64,000 bases of DNA from Colius striatus (Eukaryota > Chordata > Aves > Coliiformes > Coliidae). Below, one piece after another: positions 1 through 12,044 of this stretch. Positions within the stretch are counted from its first letter, which is position 1. Every line of letters begins with the position of its first letter. The DNA is taken from the NCBI RefSeq assembly GCF_028858725.1, contig NC_084771.1, positions 10,010,915 to 10,074,914 on the forward strand, in the 5' to 3' direction. The position numbers were made by a program, and so were the translations under genes. The notes below the pieces were generated by a model. It searched no databases. It was not told the DNA's origin and saw nothing but the letters and a program-made list of their open reading frames with translations.

Positions 1-3000
1 CCTGCTGAGAGGTATTAAGAGGCAGCTACGGTCCTTGAGGTCCCTCAGGAAACTCTTGGACATCTGATTTATCTGAGAAGGGTCTTACAAAGACCACCAT
101 TGCCTGTGAAGGCTGCATCAGGTGTGAAGTCTGGTCTTGCTCAAGTATCATGAAGGTTGGGGAAAGTCTAGAAGTGTTCACACTCCAGCATTGCACCCTC
201 CGTGTCTCCTTGATTCTGAGTGAGCATTGGAGCTGGCTGTTGACACTGGAGGCTCTTAGATGATCATTGTCCTGAAGGAAGAAGGAATTTGGTTGTTTCT
301 AACTTTCCACCACCCTGGGCAGAGACCTGGAGAGGAGTGAGCACCACGTCCTATGAGAGTTCCTGCTATTGCAGCTATTTAATCTCAGGTAGGTTTTATT
401 CTGTGACCAATGTAAAGCTGAAGATCTCCAGAGATCTCCCTTCATGTAAGAGCCCTCAAGATTCCTCCCAGCAACTTTTCCATCTCTATCTCCCTTTCAA
501 GACACCCAGCAGCCTGAATAGAAGCTTTGCAGACTTCCCTGGGAGTAGAACCTGAATTAACATCTCAGCTTTGGTGATAAACAGAGGTTTCACTTGGAAG
601 GAGGCAGGTTGTAGCACTGGAGGTGCTGTTTTGGAGGGTGCTTCTCAGAGGTGCATGGCCAGCAGGAGCAGGATGCCGTTTCCTTGTGGCTGGACCATGG
701 AGGCTTGTGAGATGCTGACAAGGGGAGCATAGGCTATTCCTTTCACTATGATTCCTGTTTTCCTCTAGCAGTAGTTATTTAGGGGTAAGGTTCTCTCAGC
801 TAGCCTGTCACTTTACAGATAAGAGAATAAAGGCAAGGACTCTGTCCTGAGGAGTTTACAGTTTACAGCAAAGACCATAGAACCTGCACTGCACTTTAAA
901 ATCCTCAAATGCTCACCCTGAATTTACCCTCAACTGGGCAGCAGCACCTTGAGGGCTGCTGTCCCTTGCTTAAGTGACCCCCTAACCACATCCCCCACCG
1001 CTGATGGCAGTGGTGCAGCTCTCCTGCCCCTCCACTATCCCCTCGCAAAAGTGCCTGAGCAAAGTATACAAGCACCAAGACATGCTGGTTTTGTCTCTGA
1101 ATGGGTCAGCATGCCCTCAGGATGGTCCACATGTGGCACACAGGGCTCTGCTCCTCCGACATGACCGTGGTTGCAACAGGAAACTCGCCCAAGGGCATTG
1201 CTGCAGCTGCCTGCTGACGCTTGGAGCTGCCCATGCAGTTCATGTGATGCTCTTCTGCCTCACAAGTGTCCTCCTCCAAGCACTTGCACCCAAACCCAGG
1301 CTTTGAAGTATTTCAGTCTTTTGAAGAGTTTAATGAGGTGGGGTTTTTTGATGAATCTGATCTTCCTTTAACACACTGCAGGTTTTCTAGGATCACTCTC
1401 AAGCTCAGCTTCCTCCAGATGAGAATTCACCTGCATTGTGGTGGGGGCAGTGAGGGGTCTGCTCCAAAGCCTTCATTGCCATGCCAGGGTGAGAGGAGGA
1501 GACCATCCTGGTGCTGTCCCTAGGCTGATGCAGGGCCTGCAGCAAGGGATTCCCAAGCAAGACTTGGATGTGATATGCTTGGCCATGGTGTCCTCTGAAA
1601 GTGATGTGGATGTGACATCAGTATTGGTGTCTGGCTTGCATTGGTACAGGACCCTGAGGCCACAGACATCTCCATAGCACTACATGATAGTACACCACTG
1701 AGGCTTCACCCTCCCATGGGCATCTTTCCCAGTAGATATCTTCCCACAGGTGCCACCTTCCACAGGTCTCTGTAGTCTTTTGTTCTTAGCAGGAAGAAGC
1801 TTAATTCTGTTCTTGGTGGTTGTATTTAGGAGCTTGTGAGAGCAAAACCAGCTTCTCTCTGCACAGCTCTCCCATGGTGGCAATGCTGGGGACTGGGTTG
1901 GCCCTGGGGGACACAGCCCAATGCACTTAGCTGTGTAGGAAGCTATTGAGTGTACAGAATAAAAAGGAAACAATATAGCAAGAGGAAGAACCTCAGGTAG
2001 GTAAAACCCTGTGCAGAGCCATCAAGGGCAGTGAGGAGAATAAAACTCATGTGTTTGACTAAAGTACAAGGCACAGGATTGAGTTGCAGCAGAAGGGAGA
2101 TGAGATAGATCTCAGGGAAAGCTTTCTCATAGTAAGGATGGAGAATGAAACAGGTCACAGAGGCTGTGCCATGGGCAGGCTTTGAAAAGCAGGTAGGCAG
2201 ACACCAGAGAAGGATGGTGGAGGTGCCCACAGGGTCTATTCCAAATTGGCATGTTTGTAGTTCTGCCTCATCTCCTCTCCTTGGGGCTTGCAGCACAGCA
2301 GAGCTGACAGGTCATGGCTCTGTCCCAGCAGGTCACAGCCCCAAAGCATTGCCCATCAGCCAGGGCAGCTTGCTTGTGTTCTCCCTTAGCTTTCTTATCT
2401 CTTTTCCCCATTTCTACATTGACTCTCTATTACAATAAAGATGAAATGGACTGCCAAATAAACACCTGAGGAAGAAGGATGGGAATGGGCTGCAGAAAGC
2501 CAGGGTGTGCTGCTGTTACTGCTGTGTTTCAAGAGTCAGAGGGCAGCAGCTCCAGCAACCTGCCCCTTGAGACCTCAGGGTGTAAGCCATGCTAGGGCAA
2601 TGGCTGGTGATAAAAATTAAGTCATTCTGTGATTTGATGAGGAATCTAAAAAAGAACAACCACTATCCCCCCCAAAAAAGTACTCCAAATAAATAACCCA
2701 AACTTAAAAACACCCCAGCAACTTACCTGTGATTTCCAGAAGGAAGATCTGTTCTGTTTCCTTTCCCTGGAGCTTAAAGGAAAGTCAGACTCAGTGCATC
2801 TAGCCACAAACAAAACAGAGCAGTTGCCACCATAACCACCTGTAAAAATCAGTTCCTAAGAAGACTATTTTAAGTACACAGCAAGCAGCTATCAGCCCCT
2901 GGGGCAAGAAAGAAATGGGCTTCCTACTATGGGCTGAGGTGCTTTTGTCCCTGAAGGCTTAAGTATTTCAAATCCCATTGACTTTCACCTGTTACCAGTG

Positions 3001-3030
3001 CTTGTGTATGGCTGATGCCTCACCTGGGAA
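1..3030. other. No gene recognised
   Basis: Unique-looking sequence of mixed composition. Open frames are short and overlap in several phases. A plus-strand AATAAA at 2434-2439 could mark the 3' end of a transcript entering from the left (in mammals WASF3 lies on that side of GPR12 and runs toward it), but no coding exon is recognised. Confidence 0.5.
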
Positions 3031-3475
3031 CACATAGAATCATTTGGGTTGGAAAAGCCCTTTAAGCTCCTGGAGTCCCAGCCCTCCCTTCACCCTGCCC
3101 AGCCCACCACTAACCCACAGCCCTCAGCTCCGTGGCCTTGGGATCCCTGCAGGGCTGGGCACTCCCCCAGCTCCCTGGGCAGCCTGGCACAGGGGCTGAC
3201 ACCCCTCTCAGGGAAAAAGCTCTTCCCAATCTCCAATCTAAACCTCCCTTGGGACAACTTGAGGCCGTTTCCCTCTTGTCCTATTACTTGTTACTTGGGA
3301 GAAGAGATCAACCCTCCACCTCACTGCAGCCTCCTGTCAGGGAGTGTCAGAGAGTGCTGCTGTCTCCCCTCAGCCTCCTCTTCTCCAGGCTCAACATCCC
3401 CATTCCCTCAGCTGCTCCCCATCACACTTGTGCTCCAGCCCCTTCCCCAGCTTCCTTTCATCACCCTCAGAGTAG
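3031..3475 (-). mobile_element. CR1 LINE fragment, minus orientation
   Basis: Begins with the reverse-complemented CR1 3' end (ATAGAATCATTTGGGTTGG) and runs into the 3' part of ORF2 (CTCAGCCTCCTCTTCTCCAGG). 5'-truncated, with no intact reading frame. Confidence 0.85.
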
Positions 3476-6400
3476 GAGCACAGACACCTCTGGGTGAGGC
3501 CAGGTGCTGCAGAAGCATGATTTTAGGGATAAAGGCCAGTCTGGGAAGATCTGAGCCACCCCAAAACCCCATCTATGCTACCTACATTCAGCATCTACGA
3601 GACAGAGAAACCTCCCAGAGCACTGGGGCAACCAATCCTCCTAAACAGAGCATCTGTGGGTGGCCAGCTTGAGACGAGCATTTGGAAAGCAGTTTTCTCC
3701 CCTTTTACCCCTGGCCATTCAGAGGTACAGCCTGGAGCCAGGGCTGGGGCTGGTCTTTCTGGAGGTTGGCTCCAGCTCTGCAGGGCTGGCTCACCTGAGA
3801 CAGGGAGGTGCCAACCCAGGGGCCTTGGCATTGGTGGTAAAAAGGCTCATTTTTTAATAGCAGCAGCAGTATTGCTCCTGTTTCCTTCGACCTGCAGCCT
3901 GAGAGGAGCAGCTGATGGGGGACTGGTGTTTCTCCCACGGGAGGGTCACCCATTACAAGCTGTAACTTGATTTCCATTATTGTATAGTTGACAGTAAAAA
4001 TAAAAGGAGGCATTCACTGTCTAATGGGGTCTTCTAACCATGTGCACTTAGTACAATAGGTGAGTAGATGTTGCTGCTTGTATCTATCTACCGTACCCAG
4101 TTGCTACGTGTGAACAAGTGTATTTCCCCTCAGTTGTTGTGGGTTCTGCCTGTCGTGCCACAGTGATGGGAAGGAAAGGTAGGGCCTCCTGCCTCACAGC
4201 ACGAGCTTTCTTCTGTACAGGGTAGAGAGGAAACCCGGATGGATCCCAAGCGCCGCTTGTAACTACATTGGTTCAAAAGATGTCACCTTAATCCCAAACT
4301 GTTGACACTTTATGCATGTGCTAATCAAAAAAAACCACAAAGGAAATTGATAAAAATAAAGATTTTAAGAGGTTAAAGTAGATTTGGACTTGGGTTTTTG
4401 TCAGCCTGCCCTTGCTGCCCTTGTTTTCTGTGAGTTACCAGCCCTGCCATGCTCCTTTTTGTGTCAGAGGCCAGGGCACAGAGGCAGCAGCAGCAAGCTC
4501 TGATCTCTCTATAACCCTTTCATTTGGAGAAACCAGCTCTCAAAAATCAATTAATTCCCATGGGTATGTAATCCCTGACTGCCTGGGCAAGCAGAGGATT
4601 GCTTGCTGGTGGAAAAACCTCCATCCACCCATCCATCCATCCATCCATCCACCCATCCATCCATCCGCCTTCCCACTTAGAGACTCCTTCCCAACTACTA
4701 CAATGAATATCTGGAGCAGTTCTTCATCTCATTGGGATCCAAGAGGAAGTACAACCCCTGGCTGAGGAAAAGCAGAAACCTGTAGTGGGCACACTTCAGC
4801 TGAAATCAAACCACAGACACGCAGAGTTTGGCACACAGCTGGGACAGGAGCCCAGAGCTTCACGTGTTTTTAATTTCCCCCACCCCTCCCCCTGGTTTTG
4901 GATATCCTGACAAATCACTTGAACAGTTTTATTTACAGTAATAAAAATAAATTACTCTTACAGATGAATGTATAATATTATACACAATAGAGATACAGTG
5001 CAATAACAGCATTGATTGGTTTTCACTCGTTCATAAAGTGCATCGAAGGGGCTCGATTTGACCAGAACTGAATGAGAACTGTACATTTTCCTTTGAGATC
5101 AACTTTCCCTTCAGTTAAAAGGTTAATGAAAACACTCACATCAAAATAAGTTGCTCTTTTAATTGCTCTGAAATGACCTCATTCCTGGGAAGCAGATAGG
5201 ACAGGAGGCAGGGCTGGGAATGGGGATGTCTGTCTGTGCTGCTGAAGGTGACACTGACAGACACTGCTTGAAGCCTGGGACAGGCTTATTGGGGCTTCAG
5301 AGCCTCAGGAGGGTGGCTACAGCTCTGGTGACCCCAGAGAAGGATCTGGCCCTGGGCCACTCCAGTTTGGCTGAGTCTCTTGCTGAGTTTTGCCACCAGA
5401 AGCTCATCCCTCCCTCTCTCAGGAAAATGCTATTTGTCTGCCTGGAGCCTGATTCTGACCTACTCACCAGGGATGTCAGAAGTAAGCCCAGTCCTCATCA
5501 CTCTCTGTGTGGTGTAGGGGAAAGGCAGAGCCAGGAGGCCAGGCTACAGCAGCCTCAAAAGGGCCAGCTCCGTATCTCATCTTTAGCCAGGCACTGCCCA
5601 GTTGAAAAAGAGCTTTTCCTGGGACAAGCCAGATGTTTCCCAACTCCAAATCCTGCAAGAAGGTCATAAACACACGCTTGTGATTTCAATGCCTGTGGAT
5701 ATAGGCCAGTCAGCCTCCTGCCTGCCACAGCTTGCTCAAATCATGGAGGAATAACCTTAATTCAGAAACAGTTACACTTGACATAGAGCAGAATTTGTGA
5801 AGGCAACTATTACCTGTGGAGCTGGAGACAATTTCTTCACATCCCTCAAAGTCAGAGACAAAAAGGCTTTGGACCACCCATTCTGGTTCGGGTCTTCTTC
5901 ACTGAAAACCCATTTTATCTCTCTAATGCTCTGAATAGCAGAATTTTCCAAGGGGAAAGCTCCATTCCCAGGGTTGCAGGGACAGCAGGATGGGCAGCTC
6001 TCAAGGGATTTTGCAGTAGGCAACTGACTTGCTGATAGAAAAGGTCCAAGTGAAAGCATCAGCTGTAGGGCAGCACAAGTGCCCCACCTCAGAGGGAAGG
6101 TTGTGGGTGAATGGAAGTTGTTGCAAGGAAAGAGCATGTGCATTGAACAGCTAATCTTGACAAGTCAAAGTTCATGAGTTGTTAACGGTGCTGTGAGTGG
6201 TCAGTACACACCAACATCAGTGGCCTCTTAAAGACCTCCCAACCCCAAATATGATGATTTTTACAAGAAAGAGGTACTTCATCATCTACTGAGAACAGTA
6301 ATGGTTTCTTGGGTTTTGGCACAAAGTTCAGTTAAAACCCTTTGTTTGAGATGAACAGATTGTGGCTGCCACATGAGACTGAGATCCTGGAGATGCTCAC

Positions 6401-9400
6401 TGCTGGCTACTGACAGGAGGTCGCCTAAAGAGAGACAATTTCACTGGTCAAAGCCCCAAACAACAAAATGGTAAACAAAAGAAACCCAAAGACCTTACCA
6501 ACTTTACTGGTAGAGTCTCTACATGTAATTCCCTTTTTGTTTTACTTCTTGGTTGAAATTTCTCCAGTGAAACCCACTGGGACAGGGACAAGGGCCTGTT
6601 GGAAATGCACATCTCCACGAAGCTCAGGCTGTTGGTGCAGCTGTGGTTCCATCCCACCCAACACTGGTCCCTGCCCTTTGCACAGTATTTTTCAGGAATG
6701 TTTTCTCTTTCTTTCTCCTCCTCACCCCCTTGACTAAACCAGCTGACCACTGGCCCAGGAAGCATTCCATACCTACATCCTACTTGCCACCAACTCATGG
6801 CTGAAAAGCTGAAGGCAAGCAGAAATATGTGAATAAATGGCCCAAATAAGCAGTGGATTCATTCCCCTGCCTTGCTGATCTCTGCCATAGGCTCAGGGCT
6901 GGGTAGATACCTCATCTAATTGCCCAGGACCAATTTTCTGCTTGTTGCTGCTGCTGTAGATCTAGAGCAGCTCCTTATAAGGTCCAGAATTGACAGGAGG
7001 GCCAGGCTCCAGCCCTCCACCTTTTATCAAAAGCTGTTTACAAAGCTCAGTTTTTGAAGGTGCAATGGCAAGGTCTGGGTGAGGACACAGAAGTCTTCCC
7101 AACCAAACACTGACCAGTCCTCTCCAAGCAGGTGTGGTTTCCACCTGGAGTGGCCACAGAGGCTCTGTGGCAATTGGAAGGGCACCTGCAAATCCACTCC
7201 AGCTTAAGACCTTGTGCTTTGCAAAACCACCACTGTCCCCTTGTATCTCCTCAGAAAACAATGAAATCCATGGATTTTACAGACCTCAACTTCCCCAGTG
7301 ACCTGTGACACAGGAATTCCAGCTGGAGGAGGCTTAGCAACAGGTTCAGCACCAAAAGATGGAGAGCAATGGGCCATAGTCTGGTTACTCATGATGCCCG
7401 GGAGCTAGACAGGAGCTACTTGGCTCTTGTCACCGTATTTTGGATCCTCAGTGAATCTACAGAGGATTTATTTTGCTGGAAAACCCTTTACTGTTTTCCA
7501 GTGCTTCTCTTACATTTGGTGCCCCATCCATGTGTGACACCATCACATTCATGGGAGCTGCTCCTTGTTTATGGCAACACAACCTCATCCACAGGCAAGC
7601 TCTAAACACATTCCAGACATACTACACATCCCAAACAAAGCTAGCACTGAAGGGCACAGGGGCATTCCCACCTTGCACACAGCATGACTAACTTGGTAAG
7701 TAATTTAAGGTTTTATCTCTCCTGATGTCCAGCATAAGGAAGCTCCAACATCACCACTCAAAAAAAAAAAAAGCTTTTTTTCCAAGGAAAGAGTTTTCTT
7801 CAGGAAGAAAACAATCACCAGAGGTCTGCTAAAAGAGACTTCCACAACATGATGCATGGCAGGTGAGCTCATATCTGGTTGCTTTCTTCCTTGCTTCTCC
7901 TTGTTTTCCTCTCTTTCTACTGAAAAAGACTGAAAAATGCCAGTTTACCAAAATGTTCTTCAAAGGAGATTTCTCAAGACCTTGCCTTAACCCTGTCAAG
8001 AGTTTTGAACAGCTTCCATGACTCCCTTTAACAGTCTCCAAGAGACAGATCCTAGGCCATCACTTGAAAAAAAAGACCAATAGCTTGCTATTTTGTACCA
8101 ACTCAGAGCATGTAATAAACTTGGGCCACATCTCAATACTGACTGTGGGCTGGAGTAGTGCAGCAGAATAAAAACCTCCCCTTGAGAGGCAGTTGCTGTA
8201 CGTGTCTTGGTACACCAAGCATTTAGGTGAGGACACCTCCACCTCCACCTCCTTACTTAGCTGTCTGGCAGGGACTGTTGTCCTCAGCTTTAGCTCCTCA
8301 CATCCCAAATCTTTCTCCTATTGCTGAGGGACACAGGGAAAAATGATTTCCCCTTCATCCTTGCATGTCTTTGTCCAAGCTTATCAATGGATGCCTCAAG
8401 CTGAGGCGAGTTTGGAGCACGCAACTAAACTCTAAGAACATGGTTAAAATCAATGTCTCCAGCAGTAGGGAGTTCACTGGCAAGCCAAGAAAATGCATCT
8501 CTTTTCATACTGAGGTTGCTGTAGAGCTGATTCTTTCATTTGAAGATACAAAGTGAGCTGCCCAGAGAAACAAAGGACCATCTCCTAGATAGGGTGGTAT
8601 AAAAACACTTCAAACCCCTCACTGTGTTTCAAAAATGGTTTAAACTGACTCTGTCTTGAGCTTTCACACCAAGGAACTGCAACACCAAGGGACTGCAAGG
8701 ACCTGGCTGCACTTCCAGAAGAAATGAGGCTAAAGTGTTTGTGTATATATATTACTCTTTCTTATATGTATATCTACTTTTAAACATATGCTGATCCAAC
8801 ATTGTGCCTCCTGCCTGTTGCCCAAGGTATTCAAAAGGAAATGAAGAGAGAAAGAGAGAGAGTCTGGCCACCTGTCAAAGGTAGGCAATGAGCCCAAGCC
8901 CCAGGCACACTTTGGACATTCATAGCTTTCTGGTGTGCACTTGACTCCAAGGAGCAAGGTCACTGCACAGACCCAGAGAGAAAAACACAGTTGTGTCTGG
9001 ACTATGGGGTGGCTTTGTCCCCATCCCAGCCTCAGCAAGCAGGAGCATCACTGCCTTCCACCAAGCCACGGGGCATCGGGGCTGTTGGGCTGTGTGGATG
9101 GGAACCTTCCTGTGGTTTGCCTATAGTGTGGCAGAACCCAGTTCCTGCTTCCAAGAGGAGCATTTTGGATGCTGGAGATCACAGCACTGACCTCTAAAGG
9201 AGAGTAACACTTTTAGGACACCAGGCTTAGCTGGCTGGGAATCTCCTGCTGCATCCCCTGAGCTGGTCCCATGCCAGACCCCACCACCCCTGCCCTCAGC
9301 CACCCTAGATGTTCCACCCCAAGCCTTGCCATCTCTCTGAAGGCTGTTTGGTTTCCTGCTTGCTTTTTTTTTCAAGGAATGCACTGTTCCACTTCTCAGC

Positions 9401-10224
9401 CAAAAGAAAGCACAAGATAAAGGACACTTCATCATGGTCTCACAAACATCACAAAGCACATAATACAGCAGAGGAATGTCAGAGTCCTGTAGCTTCTCTA
9501 AAGAAGCAAGTTAAACTGGTAGCATCTGGAATAAGATGTGTGATTCCAGAGGCTTCCCTCTAGGGACCCCAGCAAGCCTGGACCCATCTTTGGATGAAAA
9601 TCCCATCCCATGTAAACGATCAGTGTGGAAGTGAGCTCAGCTGGGGAGCACATCACCCCACAGCCCCAAACCAGGCAGGAGAGCCTTTCCTCAGCTTCCC
9701 CACAGCTTAGGGGTGTGGAGCACCCCAGCTGCCCTCACCACCTCCACATCATGAGCTGTCACTCTACCTGCAGTCACCTTTTTGGGAACAGAATCCCCAG
9801 GTAACCCCATCCCTGTGACAGCCCCAAACAACAACCTTGCCCTAAAGTGCCTTTTGCCCCACAGGTTCTCAAAGTGCTTTGCAAACAACATAGAAACAGA
9901 GAGGCATCATTCCCCACCTCCCACCCCCAATTTCCCCTCCACCCCCCACTGCGCTCCCTGCACTCCACAACCCACTCCCCCCTCCAAATATTGCATAGCA
10001 TTGCAAGACCTGATTTTAGGGGGATGGGTGCCCTTGCACAAGAACCCCACACGTGGGGACCAGCCCCGCTGTGGGAGGGGCTGACACTGACACCCACTTC
10101 CCCCCCTCCTTACCCCCCAGCTCCTGTGGCCTTCCCAGTAGGAAGCCACCCAGCTAGGACTGGAAGCCAGGGCTGGCAAGCCCGCTGCTGCCCCAGCTCC
10201 TTACCCCGGGAGGAGACAGACATG
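3476..10224. other. Intergenic; possible distal 3' UTR of GPR12-like
   Basis: No coding gene is recognised. It holds an ATCC microsatellite (4620-4667), a poly(A) run (7759-7771), CACCTC repeats (8229-8251) and an AG-rich run (8850-8865). Minus-strand AATAAA at 7467-7472 and 4928-4933 could end a long receptor transcript. C-rich tracts lie at 9905-9980 and 10090-10125. Confidence 0.45.
4620..4667. repeat. (ATCC)n microsatellite
   Basis: About eleven ATCC units with two single-base interruptions (ACCC). Simple-sequence repeat, not coding despite an open frame through it. Confidence 0.9.
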
Positions 10225-10542
10225 AGCTGACAGAGATCCTCGGTGGCTTTTTTTTTCTTTTCTCCTTTTTTTTTTGTGTTTTGTGTTTTTAAATAAAAAA
10301 TAAAATGTGTAAGAAAATAACATTTTTAAAGGAAACCATTCTCATTCTTTTCTTTCTCTTTCTTTCTCCCCTTCTTTTTCCCTTTTCTTTTCCTCTCTTT
10401 TTTTTTGTTTTTGGCCACCTTTTCATGGAACGAGATGTGCTGGCCGGGGAATTCCTCCCGGTAGGAAACAATAACGACAGAGGGGAAAAGGAGGAGGAGG
10501 AGGAGGAGAGCAAGGGAGCACGTCTGGCTCCGTGCTCAGTCC
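10225..10542 (-). other. Proximal 3' UTR of GPR12-like with a long purine tract
   Basis: Directly after the TGA stop, the minus strand carries a (GGA)n run (10490-10508) and then about 70 bases of almost pure purine (10340-10410), followed by A-rich sequence. No AATAAA is found near the stop; the first clear one on this strand is at 7467-7472, so the UTR may be long. Confidence 0.4.
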
Positions 10543-11598
10543 TCACACGTCGCTGGATGTCCTTGGTCTGGAGGAGAACGTGGAAGGGATGCACCCGCAG
10601 CACGCCAGCCACAGCGACTTCTGGATGTCGGGGTTTCTGAAGGCGTAAATGATGGGGTTGATGAGGGAGTTGCAGGTGGCGGGCAGGGCCAGGGAGTAGG
10701 TGTAAACCACGGGGTAGCTGGAATCGGCGACCAGGGAATAGATGGCGAAGGGGATCCAGCACAGGGCGAAGGTGCCGAGGATGAGGGAGAGGGTGGAGAG
10801 CCCTTTGCGGGTGGAGGTGGCCTGGGCCGTGGCGATGAACTGGTGCTGCACGGCGATCTGCTGGGCGTGCCGGAAGGCGATCTTGCAGATCTGCAGGTAA
10901 AGCTGCATCATGAGGGCGAAGAGGAGGAGGAAGGTGACGGCCAGCACGGCCGCGTTGTCCTTGGTGACGGGCCGGAGGATGCTGCAGGCGCTCTGGTCCC
11001 GCAGGCAGTTCCAGCCCAGCAGGGGCAGGAGGCCCACGCCGAGGCACAGCAGCCACATCAGCAGCACCATGGCGCAGGTGAAGCCCAGCGTGCGCTCGCT
11101 GTGGTAGGTGAGCGCGTTGTACAGCGACAGGTAACGGTCCACGGTGATGGCCAGCAAGCTGCAGACCGAGGCGGAGAAGGCGGCCAGCAGCAGCCCCGCC
11201 GCCCCCAGCTCCGCCGTCTCGCTGGGCGGCCGCAGCAGGTACCGCACGGCGAAGTTGGCCACCAGCCCCAGCCCGGCCAGCAGATCGGCCAGCGCCAGGC
11301 TGCCGATCAGCAGAAACATGGGAGCCCTCAGGCTCGGCGTGTAGAACAGCACGGCCAGCACCAGCGCGTTTTCCCCCGCCACCGCCGTCCCCGTAGCGCA
11401 CAGCGCGATGTCCCAGGGGCTGACGGAGCCCCCGGCCCCCGGCCCGGGCCCCTCGCCGTCTCCCGGTGCCGCCGTTCCCGGCCCGCCCGCCGCCGACGGC
11501 CAGGCGCTGGGCTCCGAGGCGTTCCCGAGCCCCGGCAGCCGCTGCTGCTGCGGCTGCGGCTGCCACGGGTCCCCCATGGCGGCGGGGCCGTGCAGCAT
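10543..11598 (-). CDS. GPR12-like: GPR12-like orphan class A GPCR (GPR3/6/12 family)
   Basis: Single coding exon, 351 residues if the first ATG after a splice acceptor is used. Seen: a long Gly/Pro/Ala-rich N-terminus with one N-glycosylation sequon (Asn26), then seven hydrophobic segments. Family landmarks are GEN in TM1 (75-77), LALAD in TM2 (Asp105), DRY at 154-156 at the end of TM3, CWIP in TM6 (280-283) and NPIIY in TM7 (314-318). A Cys cluster (333, 334, 336) suits palmitoylation, and the end SSDV fits a class I PDZ ligand. The stretches PSLRAPMFLLIGSLALADLL and LLAITVDRYLSLYNALTYHS are diagnostic of GPR3/GPR6/GPR12. Known of the family: high constitutive Gs coupling that raises cAMP at the plasma membrane. 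The tail CGCIPST resembles GPR12 most, but TM1, TM4 and TM7 differ, so it is probably a GPR12 paralogue (GPRx/GPR185 type) rather than GPR12. The polypyrimidine tract plus CAG at 11599 supports this start; a second ATG at 11577 has the stronger Kozak context. GC content is very high. Confidence 0.93.
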   Translation of the reverse strand: MLHGPAAMGDPWQPQPQQQRLPGLGNASEPSAWPSAAGGPGTAAPGDGEGPGPGAGGSVSPWDIALCATGTAVAGENALVLAVLFYTPSLRAPMFLLIGSLALADLLAGLGLVANFAVRYLLRPPSETAELGAAGLLLAAFSASVCSLLAITVDRYLSLYNALTYHSERTLGFTCAMVLLMWLLCLGVGLLPLLGWNCLRDQSACSILRPVTKDNAAVLAVTFLLLFALMMQLYLQICKIAFRHAQQIAVQHQFIATAQATSTRKGLSTLSLILGTFALCWIPFAIYSLVADSSYPVVYTYSLALPATCNSLINPIIYAFRNPDIQKSLWLACCGCIPSTFSSRPRTSSDV

Positions 11599-11616
11599 CG
11601 CTGGGGAGAGAGCGAG
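11599..11616 (-). promoter_or_regulatory. Splice acceptor before the GPR12-like coding exon
   Basis: Read on the minus strand, a pyrimidine run of alternating C and T ends in CCCCAG two bases before the first ATG. GPR3/6/12 genes usually have an untranslated first exon and one coding exon, so this is the expected layout. A possible matching donor (AAG|GTGGGG) lies at 11834-11835, which would give a small intron of about 236 bp. Confidence 0.5.
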
Positions 11617-11834
11617 AGGGGATGCGGTCAGGGGAGCCGGCGGCCGGCACGGGAACCGGGCTGCGGGGAAAGGCACCGGGCCCGGGGACCCCCGCACCCA
11701 GTCCCGCATCGGGCCGCCCCCGCCCGCCGCAGGGCGCGTCCCCGTCTGCATCCCCCCCAGCGCGCCTGCAGCCTCCCCGGGAGGTAACATCCCCCCTCCC
11801 TCCCCCCAGTCACGGGCTACGCCGTTATCCCCAC

Positions 11835-12018
11835 CTTCCGCCCCCCTCCGCGCACCCCTCGCCCGGGGGAAGGGTCGCCGCTAGCTCCTGCTCCTCGCGG
11901 TGGGCTGAGGCCGAGCACAACTCAGCGCACGGCTGCCGGCAGCAGCCTCCATGCGCTCTGCTCCGCGTAGGATCCGCAGGCGCTGCGCACGGGGCCGGGC
12001 TACCCCCCTCCTCCCTTT
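11835..12018 (-). other. Predicted 5' untranslated exon of GPR12-like
   Basis: Inferred, not proven. The right edge is about 30 bp downstream of a TATA box, and the left edge is an AAG|GTGGGG donor on the minus strand. The sequence is GC-rich and holds one short upstream ORF (ATG at 11952, stop at 11881, 23 codons). No transcript evidence is available here. Confidence 0.35.
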
Positions 12019-12044
12019 CCCGCGGCACGGATACCTTTTGCCAC

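Noticed and set aside
3049-3672. A 207-codon plus-strand frame
   Set aside because: It reads antisense through a CR1 fragment.
4600-4765. [11 protein letters not shown] repeat peptide
   Set aside because: It is a translation of the ATCC microsatellite.
10289-11650. A 453-codon minus-strand frame overlapping the receptor
   Set aside because: It is a frame-shifted shadow of the GPCR coding exon kept open by high GC; composition is low-complexity Ala/Gly/Arg/His and no domain is seen.
10843-11787. A 314-codon plus-strand frame antisense to the receptor
   Set aside because: Gln/Arg/Pro-rich antisense shadow of the same CpG-rich exon, with no independent start or splice evidence.
11599-11790. 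N-terminal extension of the receptor to a start at 11790 (415 residues)
   Set aside because: The added 64 residues are low-complexity and cross a clear polypyrimidine-CAG acceptor just before the chosen ATG.
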